Assembly (NCBI GenBank): GCA_002692965.1
Contig: NZNC01000008.1
Location: 56,238-120,237 of the forward strand
DNA length: 64,000 nt
Reading direction: 5' to 3'
Source of the DNA: Haliea sp.
Lineage (GTDB): Bacteria > Pseudomonadota > Gammaproteobacteria > Pseudomonadales > Halieaceae
The notes beneath the pieces were generated by a model. It was not told the DNA's origin and searched no databases. It was given only the letters and a program-made list of their open reading frames with translations. Both the position numbers and the translations under genes were made by a program. Positions 1-10,923 of this stretch are shown here, in pieces (position 1 is the stretch's first letter; each line of letters opens with the position of its first letter).

Positions 1-1869
<1,869 letters not shown>

Positions 1870-1891
1870 GTACTGCGCGCTTTGCTTCTCT

Positions 1892-3487
1892 TTAATCGCG
1901 GGACAAGGGCGGCTTTGCCAGTGAGGAGAGCGGGCCAAGCCAGGGCTCATAGTGGCGCCAGTGGTCAATGGCACCGGTGTGGATCGGCTGACGCACCTGT
2001 GCGTGGCTGGCAGTCAGTACCGTGCCGACGTTGCGATGGGGTGCGCTGCAGCCAGGGTACGTGGTGCCCGGGCCCACGGCTTTTAATAGCGCTGGAATGA
2101 CCTCCTCGGGGGATGTGACGAGTTTTTCATAGCTTACCTCGACCATGCCGGGTATCCGGCTCTTCCAGTGATGCATTACCTCGCGGTAGTACGAGCAGTA
2201 GTCCAGCAAGCCTTGCAGGCTGTGATAGTACGGCTCGTGCCCTGCGAAGTTTGAGCAGTACAGGGAAAAGGCAGTTGCGCGCAGATCCCGAACGACGTGC
2301 ACGACGGGTGCTTGTGGGAACAGCAGCCTGAGGAAGCCCAGGCTCTGGAAGTTGGCAGGTAGCTTGTCCACGATCCACCCGGTCGTTGCCTGCGTGCGGG
2401 AGCCCAGGGCTTCCCGGTAGCGAAGCCGGGCCGCATGCAGCAGTCGTGCGTCCGTCTCGCTCGCGGGGTTGATCGGTCCGTTGAGTCCCGCCTGATGGCG
2501 GCAGTGCATAAAATGTCGCTCGCATTCCTGCAGGAAGGGCAGTTCGCCGCCGGCCTGGACCTGTGGGTGCCCGCCCAGAATGCCCTCCACCAACGTGGTT
2601 CCCGAACGCGGCAAGCCCACGATGAACAAGGGGCAGGGGGCTGATTCCGTCGATGCAGCTGTCGCGAGCGAGGTCGGGTAGAGGCGCCGAATGGATTCGA
2701 TGCGTGCCGAGAGCCTGCCAGGGTCATGGCGCACGCCGCGCAATGCGAGATCCTCCAGCGCCAGATTATTGGCTCGCTGGAAGTAGTGCATGGCGTCAGC
2801 ATATTGTCCGGCGTGGTCGAGGGTACGTGCGTAAGCAAAGGCGCCATTGATACGGTTTGCCACGGCAGCGGCGTGATGTGCCAGCTGTTTTGCCCGGATT
2901 GCGAGTGGACTATCGGCGGCGGGTGTATCCAGGTCCACCAGGCCGTAAAGTGCTTCGCCGCAATGGGTTTCCAGTTTCAGTGCCCGTTGGTAATGGTGCT
3001 GCGCAGCGCCTGCGTCGCCACGGGCTTTGGCCAGGTGGCCCGCTAGCAGATGGGAAAAAACCTGCTCCGGGAATTGCGCCATCAGGCGTACTGATACTTG
3101 TTCAGCAGTGGCCACGTCCTGGCGCGCAAGCGCGGCTTTGGCCAGCCCTTGCCAGGCAGCAAATTCCTGAGGTTGCAACTGCGTTGCGCGGGAAAAGGCG
3201 CGAGCAGCAGCGAGTGTGTCGCCCAGGTTCAAGAGCAGCGTGCCTAGCCGGCCCAGAAGCGGTGCTTCCCGTGGCTGACTGGCTGTCGACAGGGTGTGAG
3301 CCAGAGCCCTGGCCTCCCGTTGGGGTGAGTTGTGACGCGCGGCAATTTTCGCCAGCAGCAGACACAACTCCCTCGGTGCATTCGCGGACGACAGACGCTT
3401 TTCGAGTAGCGACATTGCATCCCCGGCGCGCCCCTGCTGATCAAGTTCGCTGGCTTGCTGCATCAAGCTATAATCGTGCGAAAGCAT
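1892..3487 (-). CDS. TPR-repeat sulfotransferase 1
   Basis: A 531-aa protein. The N-terminal half (about 1-250) is helical with degenerate TPR-like pairs (for example around 83-115 and 155-175). The C-terminal half is a sulfotransferase domain. It opens with the 5'-phosphosulfate loop FIVGLPRSGTTL at 288-299, followed by a VDKLPANF element and a VVRDLRA element that fits the 3'-phosphate loop. PAPS-dependent sulfonation is the family reaction. The arrangement and the PRSGTTL loop resemble tyrosylprotein sulfotransferases, but the acceptor cannot be read from sequence. No signal peptide is seen, so it is probably cytoplasmic. It is divergent from the TonB receptor gene and paralogous to the gene at 7706-9400. 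GAGG directly abuts the ATG, so the start is uncertain. An in-frame TGA lies four codons upstream. Confidence 0.85.
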   Translation of the reverse strand: MLSHDYSLMQQASELDQQGRAGDAMSLLEKRLSSANAPRELCLLLAKIAARHNSPQREARALAHTLSTASQPREAPLLGRLGTLLLNLGDTLAAARAFSRATQLQPQEFAAWQGLAKAALARQDVATAEQVSVRLMAQFPEQVFSHLLAGHLAKARGDAGAAQHHYQRALKLETHCGEALYGLVDLDTPAADSPLAIRAKQLAHHAAAVANRINGAFAYARTLDHAGQYADAMHYFQRANNLALEDLALRGVRHDPGRLSARIESIRRLYPTSLATAASTESAPCPLFIVGLPRSGTTLVEGILGGHPQVQAGGELPFLQECERHFMHCRHQAGLNGPINPASETDARLLHAARLRYREALGSRTQATTGWIVDKLPANFQSLGFLRLLFPQAPVVHVVRDLRATAFSLYCSNFAGHEPYYHSLQGLLDYCSYYREVMHHWKSRIPGMVEVSYEKLVTSPEEVIPALLKAVGPGTTYPGCSAPHRNVGTVLTASHAQVRQPIHTGAIDHWRHYEPWLGPLSSLAKPPLSRD

Positions 3488-3893
3488 CCTCGACTGTCAC
3501 CACGCGAGTTGTCTACGTGCCAGGATTGTCCCAGAAAACCGTGCTAATTGCCGCGGAAACTGCCGCGCTCCACGTATTTCAGCCGCTGCGCGACGAGGCG
3601 CTTTTGCGCGCAAATCGACAGCGGGACCGTATTTTGATATCATAGTTCCTCTGACGAACTCGGTTGGCGCAGGTTGCTGCTGACCCACCGTAGTGAGTAA
3701 GACAGTTTATCGATAAGATCCAACGACTGCTTGCCTCTACTGCCTCCCGGATCTACTGCCTTTATTCTGCTGGATTGTGGATCCAGCCGGTATTCCACTG
3801 ATGGAACGGGTGCTTTGGCGTGCCAAACGCTGATGCCGTTGCCCGATTGAACTCCGTCCCGATTAAACTCAGCAAAGAGTGATGAGCCCTCCT
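3488..3893. other. Divergent intergenic region between sulfotransferase 1 and the TonB receptor
   Basis: About 400 bp with no convincing gene. It should hold the promoters of both flanking genes. Visible elements are an inverted repeat at 3814-3827 (listed separately) and an AT-rich TTGATATCAT stretch near 3633-3643. A 48-codon ORF on the - strand (3497-3643) has a good SD but rare-codon-rich content and is not called. No clear Fur box was found, so an iron-siderophore role for the receptor is not supported by its promoter. Confidence 0.6.
3814..3827. promoter_or_regulatory. Inverted repeat, possible operator
   Basis: TTTGGC-GT-GCCAAA has perfect 6-bp arms around a 2-bp centre. It lies about 67 bp upstream of the chosen receptor start, in the leader or promoter region. 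It could bind a dimeric repressor. No regulator is encoded next to it. Confidence 0.25.
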
Positions 3894-6212
3894 ATGTCCA
3901 AATTTACCCCGCAACGCAAACCCCTTTATTTGCACACGATTTTGGCGTCTGCAGGCCTGGCTGTTACCCAGTCGCCTGCCTCTGTAGCCCAGTCCGCCGA
4001 TATCGCCATGGCACCTGCATCGCGTATGGAGGAGGTAGTTGTTCGCGGTGTGGCAAAGCAGTATCGCCCGCAGGATCAAGACAGCGCTACGGGTCTGCAG
4101 ATGTCGCTGGTTGATACTCCTCAGGCGGTATCTGTCATCACGGACGAAATGCTGAAAACCATCAATGCCAAGTCAGCTTATGAAGCGACAGACCTGGTGC
4201 CGGGCGTCCAGCGCTCCGGTTTTGGCTTTGGTCTGGAACAGATTGTCATGCGCGGTGTGTTCAACAGCACTCAGCGTGTCAACGAGATACTGTTGGGCAA
4301 CGACCTGACGTCAGTTGACTCCTATGCGCTGGAAAGATTGGAAATTGTTCGCGGGCCGGCGACTGCGATCTACGGTGTTACAGGCTCTTTTGGCGGTGAA
4401 ATCAACTCTATCCTGAAAAAGCCCGAGCGTGTTTTTGCCCTGGAAGTCGGTGGTGAAGTGGGTAGTTACGACACCAGCGAGGTCTTTGTCGATGTCACCG
4501 GGCCGCTCAACGAAGCCGGAACGGTAGCCGGCCGTCTGGCTGGCAGGTATCGGGAGTTTGGGCTGCCGCTGGATATAGCCGGCGAAGATTTTCCCAACTA
4601 CCAATCGGTGGTCCTGGGCTCTTTGGAGTGGGATATCGCTACCACCAGCACTCTGCGTTTCAGTTACTTCCACCAGTCGCGCAATATGGATCCGTGGGAC
4701 GGTGGCGCCGTGGTGGAGAACCCGGATGGCAGCCTCAGCCTCCCGGATGCAGATCCGGAAGAGTGGTATTTCTCCCACCCGGACCAGTCCAAGGATACGC
4801 TGGATATCGATTTCGCGATCTTGGAGCTCGAGCATGAATTCGCCAATGGTATCCGAAGCGAGAGCAAGCTGGCCTGGAACCGCTATGACGAGGACCTGGA
4901 GTACTTCTATCCGTTCGGTCCTTTTGGCGCCTATTCCCTCGGCGACGATGAGATCTATATTTATTCCTACGATATCGAACAAGATGGCGAGGAACTGACC
5001 TTCAACCAGAGCCTGGGTGCGGATATTGAACTGTTCGGCCGCGAGCATCAGGTCTTCGCCGCGCTGGAGTACAGTGACAATGTCGATCCGGATCGTTTCG
5101 AGCTGCTGAACTCTTCCTTCCAGGGTTATGGCACCATCGATATGTATGGTGACGATGTCTATGACCCGAGTACCGGCCCGGTTTTTTCTGATGGTTCTCC
5201 CTTCCGTCCCATCGAGGGTGACCGCGAGGAGATTCTCGGCGTGCGTCAGCTCACTCAGGAGGAAACCGAGGATCTGAAGCTGAGCTTCCAGATGCTGTTT
5301 AACATCACTGATCGTCTGGATGTACTCGCCGGTGTGCTGTATCAGGACAATGAAACCAGAACTCGCATTCCCATCAACCGCGGTGAAAACACGCCCGATG
5401 ATGTGACCGATGTCGGCTTCCAGGAAACTGTTTTCAAGTTCGGCGCAACCTACAACCTGTTCCGCGACTGGGGCAGTCTGGATGATGCCAATCTCTACTA
5501 TAGCTACAGCGAAGGCTTCGAGCCGCAGACCTTCACTGACGGCGACGGCCGCACTGTCAGTGCGCCCCAGGAAATGGAGCAGCACGAGATCGGTATCAAG
5601 ACCGAATGGCTGGGTGGCGCGATTGGCAGCTCGCTCGCCCTGTATGACTACGAGATCACCAATATCGAAGTCTCCAGTTCCTTCCTGGGATCCTTCGGTG
5701 GCTTTGGTAGCACCGTGCTCGAAGGTGCTCAGGAAACTACCGGCCTCGAGTTCGAGATAGTCGGCGAGATCCTGCCCGGCTGGAACCTGGCGGCCAACTA
5801 TGCCTGGACCGACGCGGAGATCATCAACCCCAACAACTCCAGCTCCACACCGCCCAGGACCACGCCGGAGCACGCCGCGGCATTGACTACCAGCTACGAG
5901 TTCCTCGAGGGGCCGGTCAATGGTTTGCGTGTGGGGGCGACTTACAAGTACAGCGACGATTACTCCTTTATCGAAGGCACCAGCAATGTCGACCGTTTTG
6001 GCTCTCTGGTGGACGGTGGCTACGAGCGAGTGGATCTCCACGCCTCGTATGTACCGCCTTTCGGGAACTGGCAGAACCTTACCTTGTCCTTCAACTGGCA
6101 CAACATCTTCGACGAAGACATCCTGGTGGCCAAGCAGGGTAACCCCGGCTATGGCGTCATGTTCATCGATCAACAGCGCATGAGCTTCGGCGTCCGCTAC
6201 AACTTTGAATAA
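3894..6212 (+). CDS. TonB-dependent outer-membrane receptor
   Basis: A 772-aa outer-membrane receptor. A basic N-region and hydrophobic stretch (MSKFTPQRKPLYLH...) look like a signal peptide. A TonB-box-like EEVVVRG follows at about 45-51 and then a plug domain with the sequence features of the siderophore-receptor subgroup (VDTPQAVSVIT, LERLEIVRGPATAIYG). The remainder alternates aromatic beta-strands and acidic loops as in a 22-stranded barrel, ending in VRYNFE. The ligand is unknown. The gene is 15 bp from the C69 peptidase gene and co-directional, which suggests that import and hydrolysis of the same compound are coupled. In-frame starts at 3879 (GTG) and 3882 (ATG) are possible. I chose 3894 for a compact signal peptide and a weak GATGAG SD. 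Confidence 0.9.
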   Translation: MSKFTPQRKPLYLHTILASAGLAVTQSPASVAQSADIAMAPASRMEEVVVRGVAKQYRPQDQDSATGLQMSLVDTPQAVSVITDEMLKTINAKSAYEATDLVPGVQRSGFGFGLEQIVMRGVFNSTQRVNEILLGNDLTSVDSYALERLEIVRGPATAIYGVTGSFGGEINSILKKPERVFALEVGGEVGSYDTSEVFVDVTGPLNEAGTVAGRLAGRYREFGLPLDIAGEDFPNYQSVVLGSLEWDIATTSTLRFSYFHQSRNMDPWDGGAVVENPDGSLSLPDADPEEWYFSHPDQSKDTLDIDFAILELEHEFANGIRSESKLAWNRYDEDLEYFYPFGPFGAYSLGDDEIYIYSYDIEQDGEELTFNQSLGADIELFGREHQVFAALEYSDNVDPDRFELLNSSFQGYGTIDMYGDDVYDPSTGPVFSDGSPFRPIEGDREEILGVRQLTQEETEDLKLSFQMLFNITDRLDVLAGVLYQDNETRTRIPINRGENTPDDVTDVGFQETVFKFGATYNLFRDWGSLDDANLYYSYSEGFEPQTFTDGDGRTVSAPQEMEQHEIGIKTEWLGGAIGSSLALYDYEITNIEVSSSFLGSFGGFGSTVLEGAQETTGLEFEIVGEILPGWNLAANYAWTDAEIINPNNSSSTPPRTTPEHAAALTTSYEFLEGPVNGLRVGATYKYSDDYSFIEGTSNVDRFGSLVDGGYERVDLHASYVPPFGNWQNLTLSFNWHNIFDEDILVAKQGNPGYGVMFIDQQRMSFGVRYNFE

Positions 6213-6227
6213 GCAGGGGGGTTTATT

Positions 6228-7718
6228 GTGAAGCTGTTACGTCAAACCGTGTTGTGCCTGCTGTTGGCAGTCCCTGCAGTGAATGCTCTGGCTAGCTACG
6301 GTATCTACGTCGGTCGCAATCTGACGACCGATGGCAGCGTATTGCTCGGCGGTACCGGGGACGAGGTCTCCAGCCACTGGCTGGAGATCGTGCCGCGCCG
6401 TTCCTATCCGGAGGGCGAGACCATCCGTGTCGGTGTCGATGAGAAGGCCACTTACCCTGGCCAGTTCATCGACATCCCCCAGGCCCGGCAGACTGCCAAA
6501 TACATTACCATGAGTTACTCCGACTACGAGGGCTTCCCGCCACCATTGACCAATGGCGGCCTCAACGAGCACGGTCTCGCGGTTCGGGATATCTGGTCGC
6601 CTTCGCGGCCGGAGCTGGCAGCGATGACGCCCAACCCCCAGACTGGGCCGAATTACAGTGATCTCTCGCGCATCGCCGTGGAGCGTGCGCGCACCGCACG
6701 GGAAGCGGTGGAGATCATCGGCGGGCTGATGGATGAGTTCGGCTACTCCACTTACGGTGGCAACTCACACCTGTTCGCCGATGCCGAAGAGGCCTGGGTG
6801 GTGATCAATTTCACCGGTGGTCAGGGGCTGTGGATCGCCGAGCGCCTTGGACCGGATGAAGTTCGCATGTCCTATCCCGGCTATGTATTGGAAATCCCCC
6901 TGGATTTCCAGGATAGCCCGGATTACATGGGGTCAGACAACTTCATTGATTTTGCGGTTGAACAGGGCTGGTACGACCCGGATTCCGGTGCCCCGTTTAA
7001 TGTCAACGCGATATACGGCAACGGTGAGGGGCGCTCGGATACGGTAAAGATTATCGAGAAGCGTCTGATGGATCAGGGCGCCGCGGGTGGCGTCAGTCTG
7101 CGCGATATGATGGCCGCTGTGCGCGACCCCCTGGTATCCCTGGATACCAATGGCTACGGCCAGGTGGCACATATCCGTCAGCAGCTGCCACACGAATCGC
7201 TGCAGGTGTTGTGGGTTGCGCCCACAGGTTCCATCACCGCGCCCTTCGTGCCTTACTGGATCGGTGGCAGTGAGGTGTTGCCGGAGTACGGTAAGCACCG
7301 TTACCTGACCAAGGGCGAAGCCACGCGTTTTGTGACGCCGGACTTCGCGATACAGGAGGCATCCCTGTTCGCCGGTCGTGTATTCAAGCGTCTGATGTAC
7401 TATACCTGCGACGCGCCGGAGCGTTTTCTGGCGGAAGTCACCGAGGCCCTGGCGGCATTCGAAAACGCCAGTATCCTCGACCAGCCAGGGGTCGAAGCAC
7501 GGGCACTTGCACTTTACCAGGCGGGTGAACCGGGTATGGCCGGTGAGGTGTTCGACGCTTACAGCACTGAGCGAGCAGATGAGGCCCTGGAGTTGGGCCA
7601 GGCACTGCTCGCCAGTATCGAGGCCCGCCACCGGCTGCTGGTCGGGTATCGCGCGCCGCTGGACAGTCGCACCATCAGCACCCGCAATGGTCCCTACGTG
7701 AACTGTCAGCCTCGCTGA
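6228..7718 (+). CDS. Secreted C69-family (dipeptidase-like) Ntn hydrolase, paralogue A
   Basis: A 496-aa protein of peptidase family C69 (PepD-type dipeptidases, secernins). The GTG start has a G-rich SD (AGGGGGG) about 7 bp upstream. Residues 1-22 form a signal peptide ending A-L-A, so the mature protein should begin Ser23-Tyr-Gly-Ile-Tyr-Val-Gly. This aligns with the CTxxxVG N-terminus of C69 enzymes, but the nucleophilic Cys is Ser. The downstream TDGSVLLGGTGD and NGGLNEHGLAVRD segments are conserved family features. Role: hydrolysis of small peptides or amides in the periplasm, inferred from family and export. It lies directly after the TonB receptor. It is very similar over its length to the gene at 9397-10923. 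Its 3' end overlaps the convergent sulfotransferase by 13 bp. Confidence 0.88.
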   Translation: MKLLRQTVLCLLLAVPAVNALASYGIYVGRNLTTDGSVLLGGTGDEVSSHWLEIVPRRSYPEGETIRVGVDEKATYPGQFIDIPQARQTAKYITMSYSDYEGFPPPLTNGGLNEHGLAVRDIWSPSRPELAAMTPNPQTGPNYSDLSRIAVERARTAREAVEIIGGLMDEFGYSTYGGNSHLFADAEEAWVVINFTGGQGLWIAERLGPDEVRMSYPGYVLEIPLDFQDSPDYMGSDNFIDFAVEQGWYDPDSGAPFNVNAIYGNGEGRSDTVKIIEKRLMDQGAAGGVSLRDMMAAVRDPLVSLDTNGYGQVAHIRQQLPHESLQVLWVAPTGSITAPFVPYWIGGSEVLPEYGKHRYLTKGEATRFVTPDFAIQEASLFAGRVFKRLMYYTCDAPERFLAEVTEALAAFENASILDQPGVEARALALYQAGEPGMAGEVFDAYSTERADEALELGQALLASIEARHRLLVGYRAPLDSRTISTRNGPYVNCQPR

Positions 7719-9400
7719 TTCTCTTCGGCCCCCAGCACGGGGGCCAGTATCTCTGCCAGCGGAGCCAGCTGTTGCTGGTAGTTGCGCCAGCGCCCCACCG
7801 ACTTTGCATAGATTGGTTGCCGCACCTGCCAGCGACTGGGAGTGCGTACGCCGCGCTCTGTCTGGTAAAAGCGCAGGCAGCTGTCCTCAAAGGGCAGGTC
7901 GCAGTGGCCCAGCAGTGCGCGAATGCGATCTTCGGTATTTGTCACCAGGTCCTCGTAGCGCAGATCGAAGATCTCCAGTGGCAAGGCCTGCTTCCAGTGT
8001 GTCATCAGCCGGTGATAGTCGACATAGTAGCGCCCCAGGGTATCCAGTCGGTTGGCGAAGCGAATCTGGTCGGCGAAGCTGGTGAAATAGCAGGACACGC
8101 AATTATCTAGCGGGTGTCGATGGCAGTGGATAATGCGCGCGCGCGGAAACAGCAGCGCGATTACCCCGAGGTGCATGAAATTAAAGGGCAACTTGTCGGT
8201 TACCCTTGCTGCTTGCGGGGCAACGCGGTCGAGTTGACGCAAATAATCCTCGGCCAGGCTGCGCAGGTCCGGCGGTGCGACGCTGCGTAGACCCGCCGGA
8301 TAGGGCTTTCCACTGGCCGAAAGTTCGCCGATGCGATAGCTCACCTTGAGTAGCGACGATAGCTCTCCACCCGCTGCGACCTGGCTGTGGCTGGCCAGGA
8401 TTTGTTCGGTCAGGGTGGTGCCAGAGCGGGGCATCCCGACAATGAAGATGGGACGCTCGCTGTCCAGCCCGGAATTGGGGGCGCTTTCGAAGAAGCTCTT
8501 GGGCAGGGCCTCAATCAGTTTATCCACGGCACGGGAATAGCCGTCACTGTCAAAGGGGGCCCGTCGTGCAAGCACTTCGTATCCCGCCTGCAGTCGTTGA
8601 AAAGCGGTTTCGAACTGTTGCTGGCGATCGTGGTAGTAGCCCAGCCCAATGTTCAGGCGCACCCGGCCGTCCTCTGGAGTGGCCGGGTTGTCCGCCAGGG
8701 TTTCTGCTCGCCTTACCTGTTCCCTTGCTGGCTCGCGGTCGCGCATCTGGAGGAGTCTGGCCAGTGCCAGGGGGCTGTCCGGGTCAGCTGCGAGTACGGC
8801 ATCGTAGTGTTCCCGAGCCTCGCTGAACTGTCCGGAGGATTCCAGCGCGTCACCGAGGCCGAGACGGATACGCTTGTCCCCGGGGGCCAGGCGCAGCGCT
8901 TCGCGGTAAGCGGGGATGGCGGCGTCGAGGTCATTGGCCCGGTGCTGCACGTTGGCCAGCAGGTAGCGCGCCGATGCGGATTTGGGCTTCAGGGTGAGCA
9001 GGTGTTCCAGCAAGGGCCGAGCCTGGTCGAAACGGCCCAGCTGACGCAAGGCCTGAGCCTTGTTGTGCAGGGCATCGGGATGGTCGGGAGCGAGGCTCAG
9101 AGCCTTGCTGAAGGCCTCAATGGATGCTTCGGGCTGACCGCGACGCAGCAGCACCATGCCCAGGTCGCTCCAGGCGTTGGCGTTGTCTGTCCGCTGTGCC
9201 AGGGCTCGCCGCAGTAAATTTTCTGCGCTTGACAGCTGTCCCTGCTGGAATCGAGTCAGGCCCAGGTAGTGCAGCGCGGTAACCTGCTCTGGCGCCTGCT
9301 GCAACACGCTCTCATACCAGCGCGCGGCGCTGGGCAGGTCTCCGGCGCGCTGCCGTGACAGCCCCTGGCGCAGCGCGTTTTCCATAGCCTCCCGGTTCAT
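7706..9400 (-). CDS. TPR-repeat sulfotransferase 2
   Basis: A 564-aa protein. Residues about 1-210 contain at least five clear TPR units (consensus W/L-G-Y-A-P pattern, for example NANAWSDLGMVLLRRGQPE). The sulfotransferase domain starts with the PAPS loop FIVGMPRSGTTL at 319-330, followed by TDKLPFNF and a CHRHPLDN element. It resembles sulfotransferase 1 in layout, but its TPR array is longer and better preserved. I chose the ATG at 9400 because it forms an ATGA stop/start overlap with the upstream C69 gene, which implies translational coupling. The longer version from 9436 would overlap by 40 bp. The acceptor is unknown. A protein or peptide is plausible, since TPRs often bind peptides. 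Confidence 0.87.
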   Translation of the reverse strand: MNREAMENALRQGLSRQRAGDLPSAARWYESVLQQAPEQVTALHYLGLTRFQQGQLSSAENLLRRALAQRTDNANAWSDLGMVLLRRGQPEASIEAFSKALSLAPDHPDALHNKAQALRQLGRFDQARPLLEHLLTLKPKSASARYLLANVQHRANDLDAAIPAYREALRLAPGDKRIRLGLGDALESSGQFSEAREHYDAVLAADPDSPLALARLLQMRDREPAREQVRRAETLADNPATPEDGRVRLNIGLGYYHDRQQQFETAFQRLQAGYEVLARRAPFDSDGYSRAVDKLIEALPKSFFESAPNSGLDSERPIFIVGMPRSGTTLTEQILASHSQVAAGGELSSLLKVSYRIGELSASGKPYPAGLRSVAPPDLRSLAEDYLRQLDRVAPQAARVTDKLPFNFMHLGVIALLFPRARIIHCHRHPLDNCVSCYFTSFADQIRFANRLDTLGRYYVDYHRLMTHWKQALPLEIFDLRYEDLVTNTEDRIRALLGHCDLPFEDSCLRFYQTERGVRTPSRWQVRQPIYAKSVGRWRNYQQQLAPLAEILAPVLGAEENQRG

Positions 9401-10923
9401 GACTGAGGCCGGTCGGGGTTGGCTCCGACGAGACAATTGATGGATGTCCCGCCGGCATTGATGTCCTCTTTTGCAGCGGGTGCCGGGACACCGTGCCGCA
9501 CACGAATCTCTGCGCCAATGCCGGCGACCAAGTCGCGGCCAAGGTTCAAGGCCTCGGCGGCGCGCGCATGGCTGTAATCGGTCAGCAGTTCACGGGCCAG
9601 GGCGGGGTCCTGATCAAAGGCCAGCATGGCGGTCGCCTCCAGTCGCGGTACCCGGGACAGCATACCGGCTTCGAATGCGGTGAGGGTGGACTGTACCCGT
9701 TCTAATTGCTCTTCGGGATGGGCGCAGGTGTAGTACATCAGGCGTTTGAACACGCGGCCGGCAAATTCCGTGGCTTCCTGAAGTTGAAATGCCGGGTTAA
9801 GGAAGGTCGGCCCCGCGTTCTCGGTCAGATAGCGGTGTTCGCCGTATTCGGGGGGCACGGACTGTACCCCGATCCACCAGGGGATGAAGGGCGCCGTGAC
9901 CGAACCGGTTGGGGCCACCCACAGCAGGCCCAGCTCAGGGTGTGTCAGCTCGGGACGCAGGTGGGCCACTTGTCCGTAACCGGCGTGATCGTCAGCGATG
10001 CGTGGGTCGCGCACCATGGCCATCATGTCGGCCACGGTGACTGGCGCCATGACACGCAGTTCCGCCTCAACGGTGGCAGGGGAAAGGTATTTGGTGCCGG
10101 GGTGGCGCATGATTCCACCCATACCGTAGACCCGGTCCACATTGAATGGCTCGCCGGCTTCGGGGTCATACCAGCCACGTTCGACAGCGAAATCAATCAG
10201 GTTGTCTGAGCCCATGTAGTTCGGGTGGTCGGCGTAGTCTGCGGGAATGTCGCCGATATATCCCGGGTAGCTGACTCGCACGTCGTCCGGACCGAGTCGT
10301 TCGGCTACCCACAGCCCCTGGCCACCCGCAAACTCGAGTACCACCCAGCCCTCGCTGCTGTCGGCGATAAGGTGGGAGTTGCCGCCGTAGGTGGTGTAGC
10401 CGTAGCGATCAATCAGGTCGCCGATGATTGTTACCGCCTCGCGGGCAGTTTCGGCACGCTCGAGGGCAATCCGCGCCAGGTCGCTGTAATTGGGGCCCGT
10501 CTGTTGCGCCGGGGTCATGGCCACCAGCTCGTCGCGTGATGGCGACCACACGTCGCGCACGGCAACCTGGTGCTCGTTGAGGCCGCCATTGGTAATGGGA
10601 GCGGGGAAGCCGGCATAGCTGGAATAATTCATGGTGATGTAGCGGGCAGTCTCGGCCACCTGGGGAATCGTCGACAGTCGCGCTGGCAGGTCGGCGCGTT
10701 CCGTGGCGCCCACGGTGATGACGGCATTGGCGCCATGTTTTCCCCGCGGTGCGATCTGCAGCCAGTGACTCGAGGGCTCTTCGCCGGTTCCTCCCAGTAA
10801 TACGCTGCCGTCGGCGGTGAGTTCGCTGCCGACATAGAAGGCATAGCTGGCAAAGGAGGATGAGGCGGGGAGGGTCAGGGCGAGAAGTACTGGGCTCAGC
10901 GTGTATAAGAGTTGCCGTAACAA
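9397..10923 (-). CDS. Secreted C69-family (dipeptidase-like) Ntn hydrolase, paralogue B
   Basis: A 508-aa protein, a close paralogue of 6228-7718 (long shared stretches such as NGGLNEH, GPNYSDL and TYGGNSHL). An ATG at 10953 is possible, but a perfect AGGAGG sits 5 bp before a TTG at 10923. That start gives LLRQ at the N-terminus, as in paralogue A, so I chose it. The signal peptide 1-25 ends S-F-A, leaving Ser26-Tyr-Ala-Phe-Tyr-Val-Gly as the mature N-terminus. Ser again stands where C69 enzymes have Cys. It probably cleaves peptides in the periplasm, with unknown substrate. It is first in a two-gene unit with sulfotransferase 2. Confidence 0.87.
   Translation of the reverse strand: MLRQLLYTLSPVLLALTLPASSSFASYAFYVGSELTADGSVLLGGTGEEPSSHWLQIAPRGKHGANAVITVGATERADLPARLSTIPQVAETARYITMNYSSYAGFPAPITNGGLNEHQVAVRDVWSPSRDELVAMTPAQQTGPNYSDLARIALERAETAREAVTIIGDLIDRYGYTTYGGNSHLIADSSEGWVVLEFAGGQGLWVAERLGPDDVRVSYPGYIGDIPADYADHPNYMGSDNLIDFAVERGWYDPEAGEPFNVDRVYGMGGIMRHPGTKYLSPATVEAELRVMAPVTVADMMAMVRDPRIADDHAGYGQVAHLRPELTHPELGLLWVAPTGSVTAPFIPWWIGVQSVPPEYGEHRYLTENAGPTFLNPAFQLQEATEFAGRVFKRLMYYTCAHPEEQLERVQSTLTAFEAGMLSRVPRLEATAMLAFDQDPALARELLTDYSHARAAEALNLGRDLVAGIGAEIRVRHGVPAPAAKEDINAGGTSINCLVGANPDRPQS

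Noticed and set aside
3497..3643. 48-codon ORF upstream of, and in frame with, sulfotransferase 1 with SD AGAGGA, a possible peptide precursor
   Set aside because: Codon choice (ATA, TCA, AGA, TTA) is unlike neighbouring genes, composition is Arg/Ala-rich as random GC-rich frames are, and no core-peptide or leader features are seen.
3801..3893. Fur box before the TonB receptor
   Set aside because: No 19-mer there reached a convincing match. The only acceptable match in the region is at 11110.
4311..6173. 620-aa - strand ORF opposite the TonB receptor
   Set aside because: Composition and low-complexity content are those of a complementary-frame shadow. The receptor has full domain signatures.
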